Notes under the pieces: generated by a model
Database searches by the model: none
What the model was told of the DNA's origin: nothing
What the model saw: the letters and a program-made list of their open reading frames with translations, nothing else
Assembly: GCA_965262365.1 (NCBI GenBank)
Contig: OZ253541.1
Location: 3,596,001 to 3,660,000, forward strand
DNA length: 64,000 nucleotides
Reading direction: 5' to 3'
DNA from: UBA6522 sp965262365
Lineage (GTDB): Bacteria > Pseudomonadota > Gammaproteobacteria > Steroidobacterales > Rariloculaceae
Part shown: positions 34,866 to 43,820 of the stretch, piece after piece
Position numbering within the stretch: the stretch's first letter is position 1
Layout of the letters: each line of letters begins with the position of its first letter
Program-made: the position numbers and the translations under genes

Positions 34866-35234
34866 GTGGATCGAGTGGCAGCTACAACCGGCGCTCCGCT
34901 GCCGGAAATTCAGGAGGTACGCAATGCCATACAAGCCTATGAACGATACTCGCAGTGGAAGCCGTGCAGCGAAGCCGACCGGCTCGACCCGCACGCCAAC
35001 CTGATGGCCGGACTGCTCGACGCACCCGACCGCTACAGGCGAGGTGGCATTGCAGTGGCCGGCGGGGGAGCGGTACACCATATCGGCCCTCCCGCCGACT
35101 GTGTGCAATTATCGGATCACGGTGCCGGGACGGTCGGTAGCACGATTACTCAGGTGGGGAAACACGCGCCTGAACGGGATGTGCCGGAGCAGGCTGTGTT
35201 GATCGCCCGGAACTTCGAGGAGTTTGGGGTATGA
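34866..35234 (+). pseudogene. fic remnant fused to an HsdM-like 3' tail
   Basis: The frame encodes EIQEVRNAIQAYERYSQW, then HANLMAGLLDAPDRYRRGG and VHHIGPPADCV, which fits the N-terminal part of Fic (Fido) proteins. The catalytic HPFxxGNGR segment is absent. The same frame ends with LIARNFEEFGV, almost identical to the HsdM C-terminus (IARNFEELGV) at 31970. Type I operons of the form hsdM-fic-hsdS-hsdR are common. This therefore looks like the scar of a deleted fic gene joined to a second hsdM end. The region upstream to 34721 shows nothing. Confidence 0.6.
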
Positions 35235-36214
35235 CCACATATCTGGGTGCGCCGCATTGGAAGCCGGCCATCTTGCAGGACCTTGTGTTCCTCCAACGCG
35301 GTTTCGATATCACCAAGGCTCAACAGCGTGCTGGGAACGTGCCGGTCATTTCATCTTCCGGTGCGAACAGTTGGCACGACACGGCGAAGGTCGGTGGACC
35401 GGGCGTCATCATCGGTCGCAAGGGCACGTTGGGTTCTGTGCACTATTGCGACGGCGATTACTGGCCGCACGACACGACTCTTTGGAGCAAGTCACTTCAA
35501 GGAAACAACGCACGCTTTGTCTTCTATGCACTCAAATGCCTTGGGCTGGAGCGCTTCAACGTTGGAGGCGCAAACCCAACGCTAAATAGAAACCACATAC
35601 ATCGTCTGCCGATTCGGATTCCAGATTGGTGCATGCAAAACCGAATCGTCTCCGTTCTTGTCGCCTACGACGACCTGATCGAGATCAACCGGCGGCGGAT
35701 TGCGTTGCTGGAGGAGGCGGCGCGGCTGCTCTACCGCGAGTGGTTTGTCCACTTCCGCTTCCCCGGCCACGAACACGTCAAGATCATCGACGGCCTCCCC
35801 GAGGGGTGGGTGCGGCGGACCCTCGGAGAAATCGCCGAGCTCAAGTATGGTAAATCTCTGAAGAAGGAAAGCCGCAGCGGTGGACCCTTCCCCGTTTACG
35901 GGTCAAGCGGAATCGTAGGATCTCACCAAGTCGCGCTGGTTGATGGACCAGCCATTGTCGTTGGTCGCAAAGGAAATGTTGGAAGCATCTACTGGTCCAC
36001 GGTCGACTTCTGGCCGATTGACACAGTCTATTTTATCCCGAAACAGTGGACCGATTTCTGGCTTTACTTGGCACTGCCAGACGCCGGGTTTCAGAATACC
36101 CACGCTGGCGTACCAGGGTTGAATAGGGACTTTGCCTATAGCCGAGAACTGATCTTTCCGCTTGCCGGAGTGCGCCGACTGTTCAACGAGTACGTGCAAC
36201 CAATGTTTTCGTAG
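35231..36214 (+). CDS. hsdS: Type I specificity subunit HsdS, cut short by an in-frame amber codon
   Basis: The ATG overlaps the previous frame's stop. The protein has two target-recognition domains, each with a VIIGRKGTLGS or IVVGRKGNVGS motif, separated by the conserved helix LIEINRRRIALLEEAARLLYREWF. The open frame stops at TAG (36212-36214) after VQPMFS. In the same frame the next codons encode LREARDLLLPRLMNGEIVV and stop at 36304, the normal end of HsdS. A single CAG-to-TAG change would explain this. The lost 30 residues form half of the coiled coil that holds the two domains together, so activity is doubtful. Confidence 0.87.
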   Translation: MTTYLGAPHWKPAILQDLVFLQRGFDITKAQQRAGNVPVISSSGANSWHDTAKVGGPGVIIGRKGTLGSVHYCDGDYWPHDTTLWSKSLQGNNARFVFYALKCLGLERFNVGGANPTLNRNHIHRLPIRIPDWCMQNRIVSVLVAYDDLIEINRRRIALLEEAARLLYREWFVHFRFPGHEHVKIIDGLPEGWVRRTLGEIAELKYGKSLKKESRSGGPFPVYGSSGIVGSHQVALVDGPAIVVGRKGNVGSIYWSTVDFWPIDTVYFIPKQWTDFWLYLALPDAGFQNTHAGVPGLNRDFAYSRELIFPLAGVRRLFNEYVQPMFS

Positions 36215-36341
36215 CGGACAACGCTCGAAGGCTACAGCGATAAGCTCCGCGAAGCCCGCGATCTTCTCCTGCCACGCCTGATGAACGGGGAGATCGTGGT
36301 TTGATGAATGCGCTCCGAGCCACCACTGCAGAGTGGCTACG

Positions 36342-39300
36342 ATGGCAGTGACGCCTATTAACAGCGAGGACCGCCTGGTGCAGACAACCTTCGCCGAACA
36401 TCTCGAAAGGGAACTCGGCTGGGAAAGCATCTACGCTTGGAATCGTGAGACCTTCGGACCCGACGGCACGCTCGGCCGCGCCAACACGAAACAAGCGGTG
36501 CTGACCCGCGACTTGCGTGCGGCGCTTATACGGCTGAACCCCGAACTGCCGGGTGCCGCCATCAAAGATGCCGTAAGGGCTCTGACGGTCTACGACATCA
36601 GCCGCTCGTCGGTGCAACACAACCAGGACTTCCATCGACTCCTCCGCGGCGGCGTATCCGTGGAATACCGCGACGCCCACGGGCGCCCCAAGTCCGCCCG
36701 CGCCCGCGTGATCGATTTCGACAACGCACAGGGTTCGAACCGCTTCCTTGCAGTTCGCGAGTTGGAACTCACTGGCATGCGCACGCCCAACTACAACCGC
36801 CGCGCCGATCTGGTCTGCTTCGTCAACGGCCTGCCGTTGGTGTTCATCGAGCTGAAGGCGGTCTACCGGAACATCCGCGAGGGCTTCGACGACAACCTCT
36901 CCGACTACATGGACGCGAACGTCATCGCCCACGCCTTCCACCACAACGCCTTCCTGGTCGTCTCGAACGGCGACCGGGCGAAATATGGCTCGATCACCAG
37001 CGAGTGGAAACACTTCACCGAATGGAAGCGGCAGGACGAGTCGGACGAAGGGAGCGTGGAAGCCGAGGTGCTGCTGAACGGCATGCTGGCCCACGACCGG
37101 CTGCTCGATATTGTCGAGAACTTCATCCTTTTCGATGACAGCAAGCCGGGCGCCACCCGCAAGGTGATCGCGCGTAATCACCAATTGCTGGGTGTCAATC
37201 GAGCGGTGGCGTCGGTGGTCCGGCAGGAGCAACTGAAGCTGGAATTCCCGGCCGAGGAAAGGCTCATGCACCGCGTCGTGAAATTTCCTCTTGAATTCGG
37301 CGCCCAGACCGGCAACGCCATGGCGCGACGGATTGCCGACGCGGAGTCGCAATTCATTCCCGAAGGGCCGGTCGATATCATCGAGCGGGCACACCCAGAC
37401 TTGGGCCGGCTCGGCGTGTTCTGGCACACGCAAGGCAGCGGCAAGTCCTACTCGATGGTTTTCTTCGCAGAGAAGGTGCGGCGAAAGCTGGAAGGCAACT
37501 TCACCTTCGTGCTGATGACCGACCGCAAGAACCTCGACAATCAGATCTACAAGACCTTTGTGGGCTGCGGGATCGCCAGCAACCAGACGCCGCGGGCGGA
37601 ATCGGGCGAGGATCTGGAACGCCTTCTCAAGCAAAACCACCGATACGTCTTCACACTAATTCACAAGTTCAACCGGTACGTGAATCCGAACGAGCCGTGG
37701 AGCGAGCGCGACGACATCATCGTGATTTCGGACGAAGCGCACCGGACCCAGGCGGGCCGATTGGCGCGCAACATGCGAATTGCGTTACCAAACGCCGCGT
37801 TCATCGGTTTCACCGGTACGCCGCTGTTCGTGCACGATGAACTGACCAAGCGCCTCTTCGGCAATTATGTCTCGCGCTACGATTTCGGCCGTTCCGAAAA
37901 AGACGGGGCCACCGTCAAGCTTGTCTACGAGAGCCGGGGCGAAAAGTTGGGCGTGGCCCGAACCGACCTGAACGAGCGGATTGCGGAAGAGATAGAACAA
38001 GCCGAACTCGACCCGGACCAGAAGGCGCTGCTCGAAAAACTGCTCGGCAAGGACTACGAGGTGATCACGGCGGACGAGCGGCTCGACAAGATCGCCGCCG
38101 ATTTCGTCGAACTCTGCTCTACACGGTGGGAGTCGGGCAAGTCGATGTTGGTGTGCATTGACAAGATCACCTGCGCTCGCATGTTTCAGTTCATCGAGCC
38201 GCGTTGGAAGGCAAAGGCGGCGGCATTGCGGGCGGCAGCCGAGGCGAAATGGGCGGAGTCGGAGCAGGCTGGTGACGAGACCTCGCGTGCGGAGTTACAC
38301 GATCAGGCGGAAAAGTTGACGGCGCAGGCCGACTGGCTGGATGAAACCATCGTCCAGATCATCATCAGCGAGGCACAGAACGAGGTTGCCGACTTCAAGA
38401 GGTGGGGATTCGACATCATCCCGCACCGAGCCCTTATGAAACAAGGTTTCGAGACCGCCGATGGGCAGCGCCTCGATGTCGAGACCGCGTTCAAGAGCCC
38501 GGAACATCCGTTTCGCGTCGCCATCGTCTGCGCCATGTGGCTGACCGGTTTCGACGTCGAATGCCTGTCGACCCTCTACATCGACAAGCCCATGAAGGCG
38601 CACACGCTGATGCAGGCCATCACGCGAGCAAACCGCGTTTATCCCGGCAAGGATTTCGGCCTGATCGTTGACTACAACGGCTTGCTCAGGAGCCTGCGTG
38701 AGGCGCTTGCGCAATACGCGCTGGGGGACGACGGCGACAATGGGAATGAGGAAATCATCGCGCCCATCGAGGAGCGCGTCCAAGCCCTGATCGTAGCCAT
38801 AGAGGCTACCGAGGCGCACCTGCGTGGATTCGGTTTCGACCCCGTAACGCTGATCGGCACGACCGGGTTCGCCCGCATCAAGGGTATCCGGGATGCGGTC
38901 GAGGCCGCATACACCAGCGACGAGGCAAAACGCCGGTTCGAGATCCTGGCACGCGAGGTCTTCGTCCGTTTCAAGGCGCTGCTCATGGAGCCGTCGGCGT
39001 TCGCCTACGCCGAGCACCACGACAACATCGAGGCGATCTACAGGAAACTGGGCGAGCGGCGCGATACGGCCGACGTGACGGAATTGCTCAAGGAACTGCA
39101 CCGGATCGTCAACGAAGCGATCCGCACCCAGGCGCCGGGCGACGATCAGGCCGACGCCCTGACCTTCGACCTCAGCCGGATCGATATGGACGCGTTACGC
39201 GAGGAATTCGCGAAAAAAGTCCGCCGCAAGGCGACTGCGCTGCAGGACATCCGAGACCTCATCGAGCAGAAGCTGGCCGAAATGCTCGCTCGCAATCCGT

Positions 39301-39758
39301 CCCGCATGGACTTCCAGCAGAAGTACGAGGAAATCGTCGCCGAATACAACCGCGAAAAGGACCGCGTCACCATCGAGGAGACGTTCCGTCGGCTCACCGA
39401 ATTGATGGAAGAACTGGACGCAGAGCAGAAGCGCGCGGTCGAGGAAGGCCTGACCGAGGACGAACTGGCCTTGTTCGACCTATTGAAGAAAGACAACCTT
39501 GGCAAAGCCGAACGCGAACGCGTCAAGAAAGCAAGCCGCGATCTTCTGGCCTCGATCAAGGCGCGATTGGCCGAACTCGACCGCTTCTGGGAGAAGGAGC
39601 AGACCAAGGCGGATGTCAAAGTGTTCATCCTCAACGAAGTGTTTACCAGCCTGCCGACGCCGCCCTTCACCGGTGACGAAAAACAGGCGGTGGCCGACGA
39701 AGTCTATGAGCACGTGTGGCAGCAGGCCATCAGCGGCGGATTTGCGTGGGCGGCGTGA
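36342..39758 (+). CDS. hsdR: Type I restriction endonuclease subunit HsdR
   Basis: The protein has about 1138 residues and appears intact. The N-terminal nuclease domain has YNRRADLVCFVNGLPLVFIELK, the (P)D...ExK pattern. The helicase part shows HTQGSGKSYSMVFFAEK (Walker A), IVISDEAHRTQ (DEAH box), FIGFTGTPLF (motif III), and MQAITRANRVYPGKDFGLIVDY (motif VI region). A long coiled C-terminus binds the M2S core. A GTG at 36333 is an alternative start. HsdR is harmless without HsdM and HsdS, which may explain why it outlives their decay. Confidence 0.94.
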   Translation: MAVTPINSEDRLVQTTFAEHLERELGWESIYAWNRETFGPDGTLGRANTKQAVLTRDLRAALIRLNPELPGAAIKDAVRALTVYDISRSSVQHNQDFHRLLRGGVSVEYRDAHGRPKSARARVIDFDNAQGSNRFLAVRELELTGMRTPNYNRRADLVCFVNGLPLVFIELKAVYRNIREGFDDNLSDYMDANVIAHAFHHNAFLVVSNGDRAKYGSITSEWKHFTEWKRQDESDEGSVEAEVLLNGMLAHDRLLDIVENFILFDDSKPGATRKVIARNHQLLGVNRAVASVVRQEQLKLEFPAEERLMHRVVKFPLEFGAQTGNAMARRIADAESQFIPEGPVDIIERAHPDLGRLGVFWHTQGSGKSYSMVFFAEKVRRKLEGNFTFVLMTDRKNLDNQIYKTFVGCGIASNQTPRAESGEDLERLLKQNHRYVFTLIHKFNRYVNPNEPWSERDDIIVISDEAHRTQAGRLARNMRIALPNAAFIGFTGTPLFVHDELTKRLFGNYVSRYDFGRSEKDGATVKLVYESRGEKLGVARTDLNERIAEEIEQAELDPDQKALLEKLLGKDYEVITADERLDKIAADFVELCSTRWESGKSMLVCIDKITCARMFQFIEPRWKAKAAALRAAAEAKWAESEQAGDETSRAELHDQAEKLTAQADWLDETIVQIIISEAQNEVADFKRWGFDIIPHRALMKQGFETADGQRLDVETAFKSPEHPFRVAIVCAMWLTGFDVECLSTLYIDKPMKAHTLMQAITRANRVYPGKDFGLIVDYNGLLRSLREALAQYALGDDGDNGNEEIIAPIEERVQALIVAIEATEAHLRGFGFDPVTLIGTTGFARIKGIRDAVEAAYTSDEAKRRFEILAREVFVRFKALLMEPSAFAYAEHHDNIEAIYRKLGERRDTADVTELLKELHRIVNEAIRTQAPGDDQADALTFDLSRIDMDALREEFAKKVRRKATALQDIRDLIEQKLAEMLARNPSRMDFQQKYEEIVAEYNREKDRVTIEETFRRLTELMEELDAEQKRAVEEGLTEDELALFDLLKKDNLGKAERERVKKASRDLLASIKARLAELDRFWEKEQTKADVKVFILNEVFTSLPTPPFTGDEKQAVADEVYEHVWQQAISGGFAWAA

Positions 39759-40243
39759 TGAGTCAGGCTGGCTAGACGGTTAGCCCGCTGGCCGAGTTCT
39801 GGATGCCGCGGCACAAACGGGCGCATTGCTCGACAATGCCTTGGCCTTTCAGCCACCTGGCTCCGCCTATGGGCGAGTGTGCCGCTCAGCACGCTGGCTT
39901 GCAACGACGCGTTCTGAACCGGTGAAATTGGCATGGAAGCACGCTGCAGGCCGGGCGCACTCCCGAACCCAGCGGTCGGTTACGATATGATGCGCGCCAA
40001 CTTCTAACATACCGGACGTTATGCACCAACCGGACGTTCAAACTTTGCCGCACGGCGAAGGCCGACCACCGCACCCTCGAAAGCGTTGGAAGCCCTCTTG
40101 GCAAAGACTTAGTTTGCCAAGTCTCGATACGGAGTATGGCAGTCAAGGTCGGAGGGATCGTCCAATGATCGGGGCAAGGTACAGGCGAATTTTGGCGATC
40201 AGTCAACCGGAGTTCCAGCGGAAAACACGAATAGAGGTGGACT
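39759..40243. other. 485-bp gap with no recognised gene
   Basis: Open frames here are short and unlike any family I recognise. The only repeat seen is ACCGGACGTT at 40011-40020 and again at 40029-40038. No terminator hairpin with a T tract follows hsdR. Confidence 0.5.
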
Positions 40244-41137
40244 ATGTACAACCTGTTGGTGTCGGGCGACGAGAATGCGTGGAATGGCGATCCGTTCATC
40301 GTGGAAAGGTCGCGTTGCGTCTCCAATGGCGAGTACACAGACTTGGAGATCGCCGACCGATTTTCTGAGTTGAATCGGGAGCAGGTTCGGGAACTCTGTT
40401 CTCTGCCCTGCATGTTCGCCTACGAGAAGTATTGCGACAAGGACCCGAAGTTCGGCGTGCTGCGCAAAGTGAAGCGCAGGGGCAGCAAGAAACTGCAGAT
40501 CGAGTACAAATTAATTCCATGCGACCCATTCGCGACGGTCGACGACATTGAGTCCCTCGGTGTTCTGCTCGACATCGAGGGATGGGAGTTGAACCGTACC
40601 CATTGGGCCGTAAAGGATGTCGATCTCGCCCTCGAGATGGGCCGGAGAGGGATCGCGCTCCCGGGATGGGCTAGCGTGCCGCGGAGATCAGTGGACATCA
40701 GGCGGCACCGATTCGAAGTAGCCCTCTCGTTTCCGGGCGAGCATAGGAGCTACGTCGAACGCGTAGCGGTCCAACTCGAGCAGCAACTCGGACCCAACGC
40801 CTGCTTCTACGACGAATACTACGAGGCGCAGTTGGCACGCCCAAACTTGGATGTGCTCCTCCAGGAAATATACGGCGAACGCTCGGGTCTGGTGGTGGCG
40901 TTCGTTTGCCGGGAGTACGACGACAAAGAGTGGTGCGGGATCGAGTGGCAGAAAATACGGGAACGGAGGGTGTCCGGCGACGAGGGTGACATCATGTATG
41001 TACGGCTTGACGAGGGAAATGTTGGTGGTATGACTCGGTTAGACGGCTATGTCGACGCTAGGACGCGCACTCCCGACGAGGTCGCACGGTTGATCGTTCA
41101 ACGTGTGGAGTTGGAGGTGCTGGGTCGGGGAGAGTGA
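40244..41137 (+). CDS. TIR-domain protein with an uncharacterised N-terminal domain
   Basis: A GAGGTGG precedes the ATG. The C-terminal half (about residues 157-290) is a TIR domain: FEVALSFPGEHRSYVERVA, CFYDEYYEAQLARPNL, SGLVVAFVCREYDDKEWCGIEW. The Glu in WCGIEW (about residue 234) sits where bacterial TIR NADases have their catalytic Glu. The N-terminal 150 residues (CSLPCMFAYE, IPCDPFATVDDIESLGVLLD, WELNRTHWAVKDVDL) have no family I can name and may sense infection or bind a partner. No signal peptide is present. The position beside the restriction locus and toxin modules suggests antiphage defence by NAD+ depletion, which is inference. Confidence 0.85.
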   Translation: MYNLLVSGDENAWNGDPFIVERSRCVSNGEYTDLEIADRFSELNREQVRELCSLPCMFAYEKYCDKDPKFGVLRKVKRRGSKKLQIEYKLIPCDPFATVDDIESLGVLLDIEGWELNRTHWAVKDVDLALEMGRRGIALPGWASVPRRSVDIRRHRFEVALSFPGEHRSYVERVAVQLEQQLGPNACFYDEYYEAQLARPNLDVLLQEIYGERSGLVVAFVCREYDDKEWCGIEWQKIRERRVSGDEGDIMYVRLDEGNVGGMTRLDGYVDARTRTPDEVARLIVQRVELEVLGRGE

Positions 41138-41299
41138 CGCTTGAACGCTCAGCCGAATTCAGCATGCGAAATTGGGGAAGGACGTTGACTCCGATGGAAG
41201 GCGGTTGCAAAAGAGGAGCCACGCGTAAGAGGCTGGAGCGAGTAAGCAACCTCGCCGTTGAAATGACTGAGGAGCTTTCCAAGAGTTTGTTGATTCAAT

Positions 41300-41827
41300 T
41301 TATTCCCAGACGGTGCACCCGAACTCCGCGATCTCCCGTCCCGGCCGCCAGGTGAAAGTCCCGGGACGGATTGGTGCGCCGATCAGGTAGGCTGGATCGA
41401 CGGACATCAGTTCGTAGTCCATCGTGCTGCCGTCGGCCGCAGGCGTAAACCGTTCGATGTGAATCGCCTCCGCGCTCTGCGGTACACCGTCGTTGTTGGA
41501 AAGTGGCGAATCGATGCGCGTCGTTGTAACCACCAGCGTATCGTCTTCCCATTTTCCGACGGAATATCCAAGAGGCGACGCCGGCTGCGTGTCAGGGACG
41601 ACGTCCGAATTCATGTGGATGGTACGAACCAGATCGTACAACTGAACGAGGAGCATGATCCGGTCACCCTCGTCCACGAACTGAAATACGCTCGGATTCA
41701 TCATGCCCGTCGGCATACCGGGCGGAATGCAGTCCAGTTTTGCCAAGTCGACCGTCTCGTCGTATGCCGCTTTCGCCGTCAGGGCGGATGATATCGCCAT
41801 TGTTACGGCCGTGTGCCACTTACTCAT
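41300..41827 (-). CDS. Short secreted protein: C-terminal half of the DUF6152-type family
   Basis: The 175-residue product starts with a signal-like segment (TAVTMAISSALTAKAAY) and goes directly to the C-terminal domain: LDCIPPGMPTGMMNPSVFQF, GKWEDDTLVVTTTRID, YELMSVDPAYLIGAP and a final FGCTVWE. The DUF6152-like N-terminal half is absent. It complements the gene at 20302, which has only that half, so the two halves can occur alone. It may be a functional single-domain form or an internal deletion of a longer gene. It lies between the TIR gene and a toxin-antitoxin pair on the other strand from the TIR gene. Confidence 0.72.
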   Translation of the reverse strand: MSKWHTAVTMAISSALTAKAAYDETVDLAKLDCIPPGMPTGMMNPSVFQFVDEGDRIMLLVQLYDLVRTIHMNSDVVPDTQPASPLGYSVGKWEDDTLVVTTTRIDSPLSNNDGVPQSAEAIHIERFTPAADGSTMDYELMSVDPAYLIGAPIRPGTFTWRPGREIAEFGCTVWE

Positions 41828-41886
41828 GATTCTGCCAACCTGGCGGCTTCTTGTGCGGTAATCCTGCCCTGCGTGTCAGGAGACTC

Positions 41887-42150
41887 TCACGAGTCCGGCA
41901 ACTCGTCGCCGGAAACCGGCGGCAAGTCCGGCGCCTTGTCGAGATAGCGTGTCAGATCGCCCGACCTCGCTGTGGCAGCGCGCCGCTTCAGAAACGCATC
42001 GGCCGTTTCCACGGCTCCAATCTTCTGCGCGACGGCGGCGGTGATCCATTGATTGAGAGAAACCCCGTCCTCCCTCGCCAAACGCGCAGCAGTTTCCTTC
42101 AACGACACCGGCAGTTGCAGCGGATATTTGTATCGGCGTGCTTCACTCAT
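41887..42150 (-). CDS. Ribbon-helix-helix antitoxin
   Basis: The 87-residue protein reads YKYPLQLPVSLKETAARLAREDGVSLNQWITAAVAQKIG split over a strand and two helices, the Arc/HicB-type ribbon-helix-helix arrangement. A charged, flexible tail could cover the toxin. Its start overlaps the toxin stop (ATGA), so the order is toxin first, antitoxin second. It is the likely binder of the palindrome at 42584. Confidence 0.8.
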   Translation of the reverse strand: MSEARRYKYPLQLPVSLKETAARLAREDGVSLNQWITAAVAQKIGAVETADAFLKRRAATARSGDLTRYLDKAPDLPPVSGDELPDS

Positions 42151-42566
42151 TTCCGCAACCTCCTGGCAATCTCACCTGGTTTGGCGACCTCAATCCCGAA
42201 CATTCGAGCCGGCATGAAGTCTCTCATGTTGTGTGTTACGAGCGCGTCGGCGCAGCCGCTTCTCGCAGCTTCAAGCACCATTTCGTCGCCGGCATCCCGC
42301 AGGATAGGCCTGATCCTGAAACGAACGTTGACGGGTTCCGCTACGGCCGCCAGCGCACTCATGATCCTCTCGACATCATCCAGAGAATGCCCCGTGGCCG
42401 CGCGCGTTTCCGCTCGGGCCAGCACCGCCTCGTACTCAAGAAGCAGTGCCGTTGTGCACAATGCCCGGATCGTTCCGTTCCCAACATGCCTTAGCAGCAA
42501 ATTGCTCGCGCCATGACGACTACGAAATGCTGCAACGACTACGTTCGTATCGAGCACTAGATTCAC
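42147..42566 (-). CDS. PIN-domain toxin (COG1569 type)
   Basis: The gene starts with GTG at 42566. The 139-residue PIN domain has D6 in NLVLDTNVVVAAF, Glu in LLLEYEAVLAR, D94 in DAGDEMVLEAA and an Asp in THNMRDF, so the acidic site is complete. The sequence is that of the putative toxin PIN family COG1569, different from the VapC at 29460. It is coupled to the antitoxin gene by a four-base overlap. Confidence 0.85.
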   Translation of the reverse strand: MNLVLDTNVVVAAFRSRHGASNLLLRHVGNGTIRALCTTALLLEYEAVLARAETRAATGHSLDDVERIMSALAAVAEPVNVRFRIRPILRDAGDEMVLEAARSGCADALVTHNMRDFMPARMFGIEVAKPGEIARRLRK

Positions 42567-42583
42567 GTGCCGACCAACGTATA

Positions 42584-42603
42584 TGACATCTTATAAGATG
42601 TCA
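42584..42603 (-). promoter_or_regulatory. Perfect 20-bp palindrome, probable toxin-antitoxin operator
   Basis: TGACATCTTA is followed directly by its exact reverse complement, giving an uninterrupted 20-bp palindrome 17 bp before the toxin start codon. On the minus strand a TTGACA overlaps its edge (-35), with TATACG 15 bp further on. A ribbon-helix-helix antitoxin bound here would block the promoter. Confidence 0.7.
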
Positions 42604-42692
42604 ATGTAAGACGTGCTACAGTCCACTCTTCAGGTCAAGCGCCCACTTGTATTGCCCAATCCACAAGCAGCCACTTTAGAATCTTCCTTCTC

Positions 42693-43820
42693 ATGAAACG
42701 ACTCGGCATCATTATTGCTCTTGCCGCCGGCGCGGCCGCGGCAGTCTGGTACCTGAACCGCCCCGAAGCCATCGAGGTCACCCTGGTGACGGTCGAACGC
42801 GGACCGGTGTCCGCCACCGTCAGCAACACCCGCGCCGGCACCGTTGACGCCTGCCGCCGCGCCGGCCTTTCGCCGGCCTCCGGCGGCCAGATCGTTAATC
42901 TTCCAGTGACGGAAGGTGATTTCGTCGAGCAGAACGAACTGCTGCTGGAGCTGTGGAACGAAGATTTGCGCGCTCAACTCGAGCTGGTGAGGCGGGAGGC
43001 TACCGCGGCCGATTCGAGGGCTGCCGAAGCCTGCGTCACGGCTGACTTCGCCCGACGGGAGGCCGATCGGCTCACACGGCTGCTCGAGGACGGACTCGCG
43101 TCCGAGGACGATACGGACCGCGCGGTGGGCATGGCCGAATCCACCGCGGCCGCCTGCAAGGCTGTCGAAGACAGCGCACGGGTCGCCGCCGCCAGCATCC
43201 AGGTGACCGAAGCGGCCCTGAAGCGCACGCAACTCTTTGCGCCGTTCGCCGGCACCATCGGCGAGATCAACGGAGAACTGGGGGAATTCGTGACCCCCTC
43301 CCCCGTGGGCATTCCCACGCCGCCGACGGTTGACCTGATCGACTCCAGTTGCCTCTATATCAGCGCTCCCATCGATGAGGTCGATGCGCCCCAGGTCCGG
43401 GAGGGACTGCCCGCGCGCATCAGCCTGGACGCCTTCGGGGATCGAGTGTTTTCAGGGCACGTGCGCCGCGTCGCGCCCTACGTGCTGGACGTGGAAAGGC
43501 AGGCTCGAACGGTAGAGATCGAGGCCGAGATCGACGATCCGGACAAGGAAGCCCTCCTCCCCGGCTACAGCGCGGACGTCGAAGTGATGCTCGCCAGCGA
43601 GGAGGATACGCTTCGAATCCCCACATCGCTCATCGTCGACGACAACCATATCTACGTCTACGACGAGGCTCTCGGCCAGATCGAGCTACGTGAGATCGAA
43701 ACGGGCATCTCCAATTGGGAGTTCACCGCCGTCACCGGCGGGCTGCGGGCCGGCGACCGCGTGGTCAGCTCGATCGACAGGGACGGCGTTGAGGACGGGG
43801 CCCTCGTCAGCCCCGAGTAG
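42693..43820 (+). CDS. Periplasmic adaptor protein, MacA/HlyD family
   Basis: The 375-residue protein has an N-terminal membrane anchor (GIIIALAAGAAAAVWYL), a biotinyl-lipoyl half (VNLPVTEGDFVEQNELLLEL), a long alpha-helical hairpin rich in Ala/Glu/Arg (about residues 95-170), and a second lipoyl half (RTQLFAPFAGTIGEI). Beta-barrel and membrane-proximal domains follow to the end. It would bridge an inner-membrane MacB-type transporter to an outer-membrane channel. The matching ABC genes begin 2.8 kb downstream, separated by two unrelated genes. Its 3' end overlaps the convergent DUF6152-type gene by 14 bp. Confidence 0.88.
   Translation: MKRLGIIIALAAGAAAAVWYLNRPEAIEVTLVTVERGPVSATVSNTRAGTVDACRRAGLSPASGGQIVNLPVTEGDFVEQNELLLELWNEDLRAQLELVRREATAADSRAAEACVTADFARREADRLTRLLEDGLASEDDTDRAVGMAESTAAACKAVEDSARVAAASIQVTEAALKRTQLFAPFAGTIGEINGELGEFVTPSPVGIPTPPTVDLIDSSCLYISAPIDEVDAPQVREGLPARISLDAFGDRVFSGHVRRVAPYVLDVERQARTVEIEAEIDDPDKEALLPGYSADVEVMLASEEDTLRIPTSLIVDDNHIYVYDEALGQIELREIETGISNWEFTAVTGGLRAGDRVVSSIDRDGVEDGALVSPE

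Noticed and set aside
36183..37640. Long minus-strand frame opposite hsdR
   Set aside because: It mirrors the HsdR coding sequence and has no family features.
40021..40368. Open frame after hsdR overlapping the TIR gene start
   Set aside because: It is Arg/Pro-rich without motifs, and the TIR gene with its own ribosome-binding site explains the second half.
41134..41355. 73-codon frame whose GTG overlaps the TIR gene stop
   Set aside because: It runs into the convergent DUF6152-type gene, has no family features, and the overlap alone is weak support.
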